Assembly (NCBI GenBank): GCA_003224135.1
Contig: QHYO01000083.1
Location: 1 to 7,501 of the forward strand
Direction of reading: 5' to 3'
Source: Acidobacteriota bacterium
Lineage (GTDB): Bacteria > Acidobacteriota > Terriglobia > Acidiferrales > UBA7541
DNA: 7,501 bases
Part shown: piece by piece, positions 1-6,133 of the stretch
How the letters are laid out: every line of letters begins with the position of its first letter
Position numbering within the stretch: position 1 is the stretch's first letter
Translations under genes and position numbers: made by a program
The notes under the pieces: model-generated
The model's database searches: none
What the model was told of the DNA's origin: nothing
The model's input: only the letters and a program-made list of their open reading frames with translations

Positions 1-51
1 GAGAGCGGCTTCGACGCCTTCGCGGAGGGAGATGAGAAAAGCAGAGAGCAA
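1..51 (-). CDS. efeU: FTR1/EfeU-family iron permease, N-terminal fragment (cut by window edge)
   Basis: Only the first 17 codons are present and the gene runs off the left edge. Read from a TTG start at 51, the peptide is (M)LSAFLISLREGVEAAL. It aligns without gaps to the start of EfeU/FTR1 permeases, whose first transmembrane helix carries the REGxE iron-binding motif (here R-E-G-V-E). The TTG is supported by a GGAG Shine-Dalgarno at 57-60 with 5 nt spacing, and by an in-frame stop at 94-96 with no ATG or GTG between. From family knowledge, these proteins are inner-membrane permeases that import iron, in many bacteria alongside EfeO/EfeB-type partners. The gene is transcribed divergently from the secretin. 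The match is short, but the motif and its position at the extreme N-terminus are diagnostic. The symbol is by homology only. Confidence 0.62.
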   Translation of the reverse strand, partial: MLSAFLISLREGVEAAL

Positions 52-90
52 GAACGCTCCAGTTGAAAATGATTTGCAACTACGATTGTA

Positions 91-119
91 AGTTTACCGC
101 TAGAAGCGCAGCAGGTCAA
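91..119 (-). promoter_or_regulatory. Candidate sigma-70-type promoter for the iron permease
   Basis: On the minus strand there is a -35-like TTGACC (114-119), a 17-bp spacer and a -10-like TAAACT (91-96). This places transcription start about 33 nt upstream of the TTG start of the permease. The -35 matches consensus at 5 of 6 positions and the -10 at 4 of 6. The -35 box touches the left end of the palindrome at 118-140, so a protein bound there could block this promoter. Consensus matching only. Confidence 0.35.
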
Positions 120-140
120 TCGGACTAATCTAGTCCTATT
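118..140. promoter_or_regulatory. 23-bp near-perfect palindrome, candidate operator
   Basis: Arms AATcGGACTA and TAGTCCtATT flank a 3-nt centre (ATC). Nine of ten arm positions are complementary, and the inner six (GGACTA/TAGTCC) are perfect. It lies between two divergent genes, abuts the candidate -35 of the iron permease and sits just upstream of the possible -10 of the secretin. It is AT-balanced with no T-tract, so a dimeric repressor site is more likely than a terminator. It does not match a Fur box that I recognise, and I cannot name the regulator. Confidence 0.42.
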
Positions 141-149
141 TCTTCGGGA

Positions 150-155
150 TAGAAT
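150..155 (+). promoter_or_regulatory. Possible -10 element for the secretin gene
   Basis: TAGAAT matches TATAAT at 5 of 6 positions and ends 11 nt before the ATG at 167. No good -35 lies 16-18 bp upstream. If it is used, the mRNA leader would be only about 5 nt, that is nearly leaderless. This fits the lack of a clear Shine-Dalgarno before this ATG. Weak evidence. Confidence 0.22.
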
Positions 156-166
156 ACACGAGCCTT

Positions 167-3100
167 ATGAAAATTGCAGGTTCACAGGAAACGAGGCTGG
201 CGGGGGGCTGGCGCCAGAGGTTTGCCCGCCTCCTTGCGCTTGCGTCTGCAATTGCGGCGCTATTTCTACTGGCTGCCACCTTAGCTCCGGCGCAGTCCTC
301 AAGCAAAGCGGCAAAACAAGGACCGAAGGACGATTCCAGGCAAGCGGAAAGATTGGCTGGAGAGGGGGACAAGGCAGCTGCCGCAGGCAAGCTGCGGGAG
401 GCCCTTGCGGACTATGCGCAGGCGGTGAAGGCGGCACCGGGGGACACAGGAATTGCGCGAAGGGCCGCGGCGATGCGAGCGCAAGTGGTGCAAGCACTCG
501 TTGACCAGGCCGAAACGAATGCGCTCGACGGAAACATTGTGGGCGCGACGGAGCTGATGAATGAGGCGCTGCACATCGATCCGGGCAATACGATCGTGGC
601 GGAGCGGCTGGCGCAACTGAAGCAGATGCCGAAGGAATATCTGCCACCGGGAGACAAAGAGGATCAGGAACTGAAAGGCCCGGCCGTGCTGAAGCCGCAG
701 CCGGGCAAGAAAGCCGTCAATGTACGCGGGGACTCAAAGAGCGCCTACGAGCAAGTTGCGCGAATGTTTGGAATTACGGTGGCGTTCGATCCGGACTTGA
801 CCGCGCGGAATATCAAGCTGCGAGTGAACGACGTGGATTTTTACACGGCAATGCAACTGTTGGGCTCCGAGACGCAGACTTTCTATCGCGTGGTGAACTC
901 GACATTGATTTTCGTAGCGTCGGACACGATCGCAAAACGCAAAGAATACTCGGAAGAAGTGGAACAAACATTCCGGCTGGATAGTGCTGTCGCGCCTGAA
1001 GACGTGACTGAGCTTTTGCGCGTGATTCGCGAAATCACGAATTCGACACGCATCAGCATGGACACGAAGAACCACAGCCTGACGCTGCGCGAAACGGCTG
1101 ACAAAGTGAAGCTGGCGGGACAGCTGATTAAGGAATTGGAACAAGCGCGCCGCGACGTCATGCTGGATATTGAACTGCTCGAAGTGGACCGGAACAAAGC
1201 GCGGACCTTGGGAATAACCCCGCCCTCGAACGTACAAGCGTTTCCGCTGAATTCAAGCGACGTGGCGAAGCTGGAAGCCGCGACGGATCTGACCAATCTA
1301 CTGACGTTGATAGCGCAGGTTTTTACCGCGCGAGGAATTACGGCGAGTCCCACGGACGTGTTGCCGGTAGGCGGAGGAAAAAGCACGTTCCTACTCACGA
1401 TGCCGAACGCGTCCGCGATATTTTCGGATGGATTATCGCTGGTAAAAAGCGGGCGAGAGATTTTGATGCGCGCGCAGGACGGCAAGCCGGCAACATTTTT
1501 TGTGGGGCAGCGATACCCGGTGACCCTGTCGCTGCTTTCAACGAGCCTGGGAGGCACGACGGTTGGCGGTGCAGTGACGTCAACGACGTTTGCGCAAACA
1601 AATTTTGCCGTAGGGCAGAATCCGGTCGCGGTGGTGGCGCAGGACCTTAATAACGATGCGAAGCCGGACCTGGCAGTGGTGAACAAGGGAAGCAACTCCG
1701 TCTCCATTTTACTCAACAACGACAACGGAAATTTCACCGTGCCGACGGGATCGCCAATCCAACTTGGCACGAACGAGCAATTGCCATCGGCAATCGCGTC
1801 GGCAATTTTTCGTGCGACGGATGCAACGCACCTGGCGCAGCCCGCGGATCTGGTTATCGCGAACAGCGGATCGAATACGGTGAGCGTGTTGCTCGGAAGC
1901 CAGAGTTTTGACGGAACGTTTACGGAAGCGGCGGGCTCCCCGTTCACCGTGGGAACAAATCCGAGCGCCGTGGTGATCGGGGATTTTAACGGCGATGGAA
2001 ATCTGGACTTCGCGGTGGCAAACGAAGGCGACAACACGATTTCCGTTTTCGCGGGCGATGCACTGGGCGGATTCACACCGTTCCCGAAGTCGCCGTTCGC
2101 GCTGCCAGCCACAGAAAAAGGACCGATTGCCATGGTGTCGTCAACTTTTAATAATTCCGGCAAACCCGAGATTGCGGTACTGAACGCCGCAACGCAGAAC
2201 ATTGGAATTTTTCAGGCCAGCGCCGACGCCACATTTGACGGGACGTTCACCGAGTTGAGCGGATCACCGGTAGCGACGGGAGCCGACCCGGTGGCTTTTG
2301 CGGCCGGCGATTTGAATGCGGACGGTTTCGCGGATTTCGCCGTGGTAAATCAATCGTTGAACGAAGTAACGATTTTGCTCAATGACGGGACGAGCGTATT
2401 CACGGCGGCGGCAGGTTCGCCCTTGGCAACTGCGAGCACACCGGCCGGTGTGGCGATTGCGGATTTCACAAACGATGGCGTTGGGGATATCGCGGTAACG
2501 AACAATGCATCGAGTACATTGGGAATATACGCGGGCTTGGGGTCCGGCGAATTTTCGTCACGGATCGAATTGACCGTACCGGCCGGACCGTTGGCGGTGA
2601 CCACATCCACGCTGACGACGAGCGGGCTGCCGGACGCAATTGTGACGGCGAGTTCTGGCTCGAACAACTTTGTGACGGTTCTGCTCGATCCATCGAGTTT
2701 CGCGTCAGGTTCGGGGTCGTTGCAGACGCCCTACCCAGCGTCGGAGTATGTGGACCTTGGAGTGAAGGTAAAAGCGACACCCTCGGTTCACCATGACCAT
2801 GAAGTGACCCTGCAATTGGAATTTGAAATTCGCGCGCTATCGGGGAACAGCGTGAACGGGATTCCCATCATTACCAACCGGACGGTTTCGCAAACCGTGC
2901 GGCTGAAGGAAAATGAGCCGTCGGTGATTGCCGGTCTGCTGGACCGGGAAGAGACGAAATCGCTGAGCGGAATTCCGGGTCTTGCAAACCTACCGGTTGC
3001 GGGTTATGCCTTTGGTACGCGAAGCACATCCTCCAATGAGACGGAGTTGCTGATTATTGTGACGCCGCGCCGCATGAACGAGCGCATACGGGAATCGAGA

Positions 3101-3169
3101 CCCAAATACGCCGGACGCGGAGGGGCAACGGCAACGGGCGCGCCGGTACCGGCGCCGTCCGAGCCGTAG
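167..3169 (+). CDS. Secretin (GspD/PilQ superfamily) with TPR N-terminus and an FG-GAP beta-propeller inserted in the secretin domain
   Basis: An outer-membrane secretin-type protein of 1000 residues; secretins assemble into multimeric gated pores for type II/III secretion or type IV pili. Visible in order: an Arg-rich signal peptide (about 1-43, ending APAQ, no lipobox); TPR-like helices (about 58-155); a secretin short N-terminal/N0-like domain (about 182-253, from KKAVNVRGDSKSAYEQVARM); an N1-like domain (about 263-330); and the first half of the secretin domain (about 330-455, VMLDIELLEVDRNKARTLGI through TFFVGQRYPV). Seven FG-GAP/VCBS-like repeats follow (about 478-855). The second half of the secretin domain then resumes (about 860-968), with DLGVKVKATP, LQLEFEIRAL, VAGLLDREE-like (IAGLLDREE), GIPGLANLPVAGYAFG and ETELLIIVTPR. 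A Pro/Ala-rich tail ends the protein. A canonical secretin has only a short loop where the roughly 400-residue propeller sits. No other secretion or pilus genes are adjacent. ATG 167 is the only start that keeps the signal peptide. The secretin call is firm; the system it serves is unknown. Confidence 0.9.
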   Translation: MKIAGSQETRLAGGWRQRFARLLALASAIAALFLLAATLAPAQSSSKAAKQGPKDDSRQAERLAGEGDKAAAAGKLREALADYAQAVKAAPGDTGIARRAAAMRAQVVQALVDQAETNALDGNIVGATELMNEALHIDPGNTIVAERLAQLKQMPKEYLPPGDKEDQELKGPAVLKPQPGKKAVNVRGDSKSAYEQVARMFGITVAFDPDLTARNIKLRVNDVDFYTAMQLLGSETQTFYRVVNSTLIFVASDTIAKRKEYSEEVEQTFRLDSAVAPEDVTELLRVIREITNSTRISMDTKNHSLTLRETADKVKLAGQLIKELEQARRDVMLDIELLEVDRNKARTLGITPPSNVQAFPLNSSDVAKLEAATDLTNLLTLIAQVFTARGITASPTDVLPVGGGKSTFLLTMPNASAIFSDGLSLVKSGREILMRAQDGKPATFFVGQRYPVTLSLLSTSLGGTTVGGAVTSTTFAQTNFAVGQNPVAVVAQDLNNDAKPDLAVVNKGSNSVSILLNNDNGNFTVPTGSPIQLGTNEQLPSAIASAIFRATDATHLAQPADLVIANSGSNTVSVLLGSQSFDGTFTEAAGSPFTVGTNPSAVVIGDFNGDGNLDFAVANEGDNTISVFAGDALGGFTPFPKSPFALPATEKGPIAMVSSTFNNSGKPEIAVLNAATQNIGIFQASADATFDGTFTELSGSPVATGADPVAFAAGDLNADGFADFAVVNQSLNEVTILLNDGTSVFTAAAGSPLATASTPAGVAIADFTNDGVGDIAVTNNASSTLGIYAGLGSGEFSSRIELTVPAGPLAVTTSTLTTSGLPDAIVTASSGSNNFVTVLLDPSSFASGSGSLQTPYPASEYVDLGVKVKATPSVHHDHEVTLQLEFEIRALSGNSVNGIPIITNRTVSQTVRLKENEPSVIAGLLDREETKSLSGIPGLANLPVAGYAFGTRSTSSNETELLIIVTPRRMNERIRESRPKYAGRGGATATGAPVPAPSEP
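1598..2731 (+). repeat. Seven FG-GAP/VCBS-type protein repeats (predicted seven-bladed propeller) inside the secretin
   Basis: Seven units of about 50-62 residues fill secretin residues 478-855, most ending in G-S-P. Units start near residues 478, 531, 593, 644, 702, 753 and 806. Units 1, 3, 5 and 6 keep the Ca-binding-like D-x-[NT]-x-D-x-x-x-D loop (DLNNDAKPD, DFNGDGNLD, DLNADGFAD, DFTNDGVGD) followed by an (F/I/L)AV strand. Units 2, 4 and 7 have lost most acidic residues (for example STFNNSGKPE, STLTTSGLPD). Units 2 and 4 are longer and share FDGTFTE before GSP, which suggests that a two-unit block (2-3 and 4-5) was duplicated. Seven units is a standard propeller count, hence the fold prediction. 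The repetition is at protein level; the DNA copies are diverged. Confidence 0.8.
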
Positions 3170-3311
3170 CGACGAGGCAATTTTGCCCTTGAATCTTGCG
3201 CAGCGGACGCGCAAAAAAGGCTTCCTTCCATCGAGAGTCTGCGATTATGTTTATTCCCTGACATTCCTAACTATTTGAAACTCGGGAATTGAGCGACCGG
3301 AGCATCGAGAA
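3170..3311. other. Intergenic region between secretin and DUF4440 gene
   Basis: 142 bp with no credible gene. It holds two small inverted repeats: GGCAA/TTGCC (3176-3187) and TTGCGC/GCGCAA (3196-3214, 7-nt loop). Neither is followed by a T-tract on the plus strand, so no intrinsic terminator is called. A GGAG at 3299-3302 serves the downstream gene. I found no convincing promoter. Confidence 0.5.
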
Positions 3312-3824
3312 ATGAAAGCTGAAATTTCGCGGACGATGATGTCCGGAGCCGTGATCACTGCGATTTTACTTATCGCGACGAGCGGATGGATCGAGAGCGC
3401 AGAGGCGGGGCAGGCCGGCAAAGCGGCCGGGTACGCCGAGGCAGAGCGCGCAGTGACAAAGGCAGAACAGGAATGGTTTGCGATTCAGCAAGCAAATGAC
3501 TGGGCAAAGCTGTCCAAAATGATTTCCGAGGATTTTGTGATCGTGGATTCGGACGGGAGCCTGGGAAACCGGGAATCGATGATCGCCGGGTACAAAGCGG
3601 AGGCGCCGCGCGTGTTGAGTTTGAAGATGCAGGTGCTGGTGGCACATGCCGTTGCTCCCAATGCGGTAATTGCAAGCGGGCTGGACGACATCACGCTGAA
3701 AGGCAGCAGCACCAGCGGAACGACTCACCGCTATGAACGTTTTATCGATACCTGGATTTTGCGCGACGGCCGGTGGCAGTGCGTGGCGGAGCAGATCACG
3801 CTGGCGCAACCGGAGAAGCGGTAA
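3312..3824 (+). CDS. Exported DUF4440 / SnoaL-like (NTF2-fold) protein
   Basis: A 170-residue protein. Residues 1-32 form a signal peptide with hydrophobic core SGAVITAILLIATSG and a likely cleavage after A-E-A (about 32). The rest is one NTF2-like domain of the DUF4440 type. An alpha-helix starts at about 43 (AERAVTKAEQEWFAIQQAND), followed by the hallmark W-A-K-L-S-K-M-I-S-E-D-F-V-I-V-D-S-D-G at about 64-82. After the helix with NRESMIAGYK come the beta strands of the cone (VLVAHAVAPNAVIASGLDDI; YERFIDTWILRDGRWQCVAE at about 141-160). This fold binds small ligands or acts as an isomerase or dehydratase in some families, but most exported DUF4440 members have no assigned activity. ATG 3312 has a GGAG 9 nt upstream. 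In-frame ATGs at codons 9 and 10 would shorten the basic signal n-region. The gene is 142 bp downstream of the secretin on the same strand; co-transcription is possible but unproven. Confidence 0.85.
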   Translation: MKAEISRTMMSGAVITAILLIATSGWIESAEAGQAGKAAGYAEAERAVTKAEQEWFAIQQANDWAKLSKMISEDFVIVDSDGSLGNRESMIAGYKAEAPRVLSLKMQVLVAHAVAPNAVIASGLDDITLKGSSTSGTTHRYERFIDTWILRDGRWQCVAEQITLAQPEKR

Positions 3825-3864
3825 TTTTGCGCAAACAAGGTAGCTTTTCGTCGCGTCTTGCCGT

Positions 3865-3890
3865 GGAGCGCCTTCCGCGCGGCTCCGTTT
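3865..3890 (+). terminator. Possible intrinsic terminator after the DUF4440 gene
   Basis: The GC-rich hairpin pairs GGAGC (3865-3869) with GCTCC (3882-3886). Two further inner pairs form if one G is bulged, around a CTTCC-containing loop. It is followed by GTTTCAT. It lies about 40 bp past the stop codon. The T-tract is short, so the call is weak. Confidence 0.33.
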
Positions 3891-4099
3891 CATACTTCAT
3901 CGCAAATCTAGCCGTTCCAGATTCTTCCGACAAGAGTCTGCTATTCGAGTCACGGCCTCAGTGATGATTAGGCGCTAGGCTGGTCTTGCTATCAGTTCGT
4001 TTTGAAATATTCGGCAAACCGGTTCCGGCGGTGACGAGCAAATTTGGTCGCCGAAGTGGACGAGTCGAGCTAAGATTTCGACTGCGCTTTTCCTCTCAT

Positions 4100-4104
4100 G
4101 GAGG
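4100..4104 (+). promoter_or_regulatory. Ribosome binding site that decides the M28 peptidase start
   Basis: GGAGG lies 11 nt before ATG 4116, and a second purine run, GGGAGA (4110-4115 region), lies 3-4 nt before ATG 4119. The longer frame beginning at ATG 4098 has only pyrimidines upstream (CTTTTCCTCTC), and its start overlaps this site. Translation is therefore more likely to begin at 4116 or 4119. Confidence 0.5.
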
Positions 4105-4115
4105 ACGCAGGGAGA

Positions 4116-5561
4116 ATGATGAACCGTATGAATTCTTTGCTCTCGAAGGTAGAAATCCGTTTCGCAAAGTTCGCTCGAAAAGTACTGGTTGTGGCGGCGT
4201 TTTTGCTGGCCTGCGCGACGGGACCGTCGTTGGCGCAAAAGGTGGTGGCGCATGATCCTGCGGAGCCGCCAAGTGGCAAGCCGCAGGCAAAGATTGTGGC
4301 ACGACCGGCAGGAAGGATTGTGCGCCAGACCGTGGATGAAAAAGGGATGCGGTCGTTGATTTCGGAACTTGTGGGATGCGGGACGCGGTTGACGCTTTCT
4401 TCGTGGAGCGATCCGAAGCGCGGGATTGCGTGCGCGCGGGATCATATCGCCGCTCGGATGACCACGATCAGCAAAGAGACGGGCGGAAAGTTACAGGTGG
4501 TGGTGGACAAATTCGAGATGAGCGCGGAGCGGACAGGCGGAAAAGCGGTGCCGCTCGAAAATGTGTACGCGATCCTGCCGGGAACAGATGCAAAACTCGC
4601 GAAGAAGATCTTTATTGTTTCAGGGCATTTCGATTCGCGGCCTTCCGACGTGATGGATGCGCAGGCGGATGCGCCGGGAGCAGACGATGACGGGTCCGGC
4701 GTGGCGGTGAGCGTGGAAAGCGCGCGGCTGCTGAGCAGGATAGCTCAGATACACGGTGGATTGCGCGCGACGATTCTGTTTGCGGCGGTTTCGGGAGAAG
4801 AGCAAGGATTGCTCGGGTCTTCTCACTTAAATGAGTGGGTGAAACAGCAAGGCTACACGGTGGCCGGAATGCTGGATGACGATATTGTGGGCGCGGACCC
4901 TGTGCCGGGCGCGCCGCATCGGGTAAGAGTGTTTTCCGGCAACGGAGAGATCGACGATGCGGACTCGGCTTCGCGAGAGCTGGCGCGGGCGATCGAGGAG
5001 ATCGACGGACGCGACGCGATCCGGATGGTGTTCCGCGTGGACCGCTACGGGCGCGGCGGAGATCACTATCCTTTTTATAAGGCGGGATTGCCAGCAGTGC
5101 GCTTCACCGAACCTTTAGAGAATTACGATCACCAGCATCAGACGCCGCGTACGGAAAATGGAGTGGAGTACGGCGACGATGAAAAGTATTTGAACTTTGC
5201 GTTCATGGGGAACGTGGCGCGGGACAATGCGGAAGCTTTGCGGCAGCTGGCAATGGCACCGGCGGCGCCAACGAATGCGCGGCTAACGGGTGCGGTGACG
5301 CCCGACGCAAAGATCTCGTGGGCGGCAGAGGAAGATCCTGAGCGGGCGGGGTTTGAGATTTTGTGGCGGGAGACGACCGAACCGCGGTGGCAGGTGTACG
5401 GCCTTACGGACAAGGCGGGAGAGACAGTCCTTAAGGGCGTATCGACGGACAATCACTTTTTTGCAGTGCGCGCGGTAGGAAAAAATGGCGCGCGGTCGAT
5501 TGCAGTGGCGACGGAGATCGAACGTCGACCGCCGCCAATGCCGAGGGGGACGAAGCAATAG
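4116..5561 (+). CDS. Secreted M28-family zinc metallopeptidase with C-terminal FN3-like domain
   Basis: An exported aminopeptidase-type enzyme of 481 residues, expected to use two zinc ions. The basic n-region and hydrophobic segment (about 22-39) end at S-L-A-Q (about 41), a signal peptide. In the catalytic domain (about 75-375) the M28 ligands can be placed by motif: H171 and D173 in GHFDS; the bridging D191 in GADDDGSG; base E228 and ligand E229 in SGEEQGLLGS; D256 in DDDIVG; and H317 in GGDHYPF. The ligand set is complete, so the enzyme is probably active. A downstream YDHQHQTPRT segment fits the family's C-terminal substrate pocket. Residues about 381-467 (APTNARLTGAV... to ...FFAVRAVGKNG) read as a fibronectin type III-like domain. 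Substrate specificity cannot be told from sequence. The upstream ATG 4098 would add six residues but lacks a ribosome site. The gene converges on the Dabb gene, 58 bp apart. Confidence 0.9.
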   Translation: MMNRMNSLLSKVEIRFAKFARKVLVVAAFLLACATGPSLAQKVVAHDPAEPPSGKPQAKIVARPAGRIVRQTVDEKGMRSLISELVGCGTRLTLSSWSDPKRGIACARDHIAARMTTISKETGGKLQVVVDKFEMSAERTGGKAVPLENVYAILPGTDAKLAKKIFIVSGHFDSRPSDVMDAQADAPGADDDGSGVAVSVESARLLSRIAQIHGGLRATILFAAVSGEEQGLLGSSHLNEWVKQQGYTVAGMLDDDIVGADPVPGAPHRVRVFSGNGEIDDADSASRELARAIEEIDGRDAIRMVFRVDRYGRGGDHYPFYKAGLPAVRFTEPLENYDHQHQTPRTENGVEYGDDEKYLNFAFMGNVARDNAEALRQLAMAPAAPTNARLTGAVTPDAKISWAAEEDPERAGFEILWRETTEPRWQVYGLTDKAGETVLKGVSTDNHFFAVRAVGKNGARSIAVATEIERRPPPMPRGTKQ

Positions 5562-5589
5562 GCGACATCTGGTGGGGATGAAATCGCCT
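5560..5589. terminator. Hairpin between convergent genes, possible terminator
   Basis: AGGCGA (5560-5565, overlapping the peptidase stop) pairs with TCGCCT (5584-5589). Inside it, CATC (5566-5569) pairs with GATG (5577-5580), leaving an AAA bulge and a 7-nt loop. It sits in the 58-bp gap between converging genes, where a bidirectional terminator is expected. No T-tract follows on either strand, so termination is only suggested by position. Confidence 0.3.
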
Positions 5590-5619
5590 GCCCCGGCGGC
5601 TAGCAAAACTCGCGATGCA

Positions 5620-6036
5620 TTACTGTTGGGCCCAGAAATCGACAACCAGCGCTTTGTCCAGGTACGGACCCAGGAGTTTGCCGAATTCCTTGTGAGCGGG
5701 ATGGATGAGGTAGGCGTCGCGATCCTTGTCGGAGACAAAGCTCAGAAAGAAGCAGTGAGTGTAACCCTGCGCGAGATTTTCCGGGCTGACGTTGGTGCCC
5801 CATTCGAATCCGCGAATGAGATTGATTTTTGCCGGGAGCGCGCGGAAGGCGTCTTCCACTTGCTTGACCTGCTGCGGCGTAGTTCCCTCCTTGAACTTAA
5901 ACAAGACGACGTGGCGCAGAAGCTTTTCCTCGGGTACCGCTTGTGTCGAAGGAGCGGATGCGAAGAGGGTCAGCAATATTCCCGCAGCCGGAAAGAGCAT
6001 TTTTATCGCACGGAGACTGGGAATTGACGTAAGCAT
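5620..6036 (-). CDS. Exported Dabb-domain (stress-responsive A/B barrel) protein
   Basis: A 138-residue protein. Residues 1-33 form a signal peptide (core MLFPAAGILLTLFASA, likely cleavage after S-T-Q-A). Residues about 39-136 are a Dabb domain, a dimeric ferredoxin-like alpha/beta barrel. Hallmarks are LRHVVLFKFKEG (40-51), a helix TPQQVKQVEDAFRALP, INLIRGFEWGTNVSPE (71-86), YTHCFFLSFVSDKDRDAYL (92-110) and HPAHKEF (112-118). Plant and bacterial members include polyketide cyclases, but most bacterial ones have no known reaction and none should be assumed here. ATG 6036 has an AGGAG (6046-6050) 9 nt upstream. The gene lies 97 bp downstream of the propeller gene on the same strand, with a possible weak terminator between. 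Export is unusual for the plant and cytosolic members of the family. Confidence 0.9.
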   Translation of the reverse strand: MLTSIPSLRAIKMLFPAAGILLTLFASAPSTQAVPEEKLLRHVVLFKFKEGTTPQQVKQVEDAFRALPAKINLIRGFEWGTNVSPENLAQGYTHCFFLSFVSDKDRDAYLIHPAHKEFGKLLGPYLDKALVVDFWAQQ

Positions 6037-6097
6037 GATTTGGAACTCCTATTTGAGATGACTCGCGCCGTTACCAAAATTTTCTGCATGGAACGAG

Positions 6098-6121
6098 AAA
6101 AACGCCAGCTCGAAAGTCGGC
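6098..6121 (-). terminator. Possible weak terminator after the propeller gene
   Basis: On the minus strand GCCG (6118-6121) pairs with TGGC (6104-6107), with one G-T wobble, plus an additional pair after a mismatch. G and then five T's (6098-6102) follow. It begins just past the propeller stop codon and would separate that gene from the Dabb gene. The stem is short. Confidence 0.3.
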
Positions 6122-6133
6122 CGCGCCAAACTG

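Larger units (their letters stand above)
3825..4115. other. Intergenic region between DUF4440 and M28 peptidase genes
   Basis: About 290 bp without a gene I can support; the open frame through 3773-3964 has no recognisable protein character. It holds a candidate terminator hairpin at 3865-3890 and, just before the peptidase, a perfect 6-bp inverted repeat AGTCGA/TCGACT (4063-4068 and 4078-4083) with a 9-nt spacer. That spacer contains a weak -10-like TAAGAT. No convincing -35 was found. Confidence 0.45.

Noticed and set aside
883..2202. Long open frame on the minus strand (439 codons) opposite the secretin
   Set aside because: It is antisense to a gene with clear homology. The translation is Ser/Ala/Pro-rich with no domain signature, as expected opposite repetitive FG-GAP codons in GC-rich DNA.
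1598..2731. Tandem DNA repeats or CRISPR-like periodicity in the middle of the secretin gene
   Set aside because: The periodicity (about 150-190 bp) is at protein level from FG-GAP blades. The DNA copies are diverged and there are no constant repeats with spacers.
3196..3214. TTGCGC/GCGCAA hairpin after the secretin, considered as a terminator
   Set aside because: It is followed by A's, not T's, on the plus strand. On the minus strand the T-run precedes the hairpin, so it fits an intrinsic terminator in neither direction.
3773..3964. Short plus-strand frame of 63 codons spanning the DUF4440 gene end and the intergenic region
   Set aside because: It starts inside the DUF4440 coding region in another frame. 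There is no convincing ribosome site or protein signature, and a candidate terminator hairpin lies within it.
5485..6027. Plus-strand open frame of 180 codons overlapping the Dabb gene
   Set aside because: It overlaps the M28 3' end and runs antisense to Dabb. It is Arg-rich with no recognisable domain, while the minus strand encodes a textbook Dabb protein with a ribosome site.
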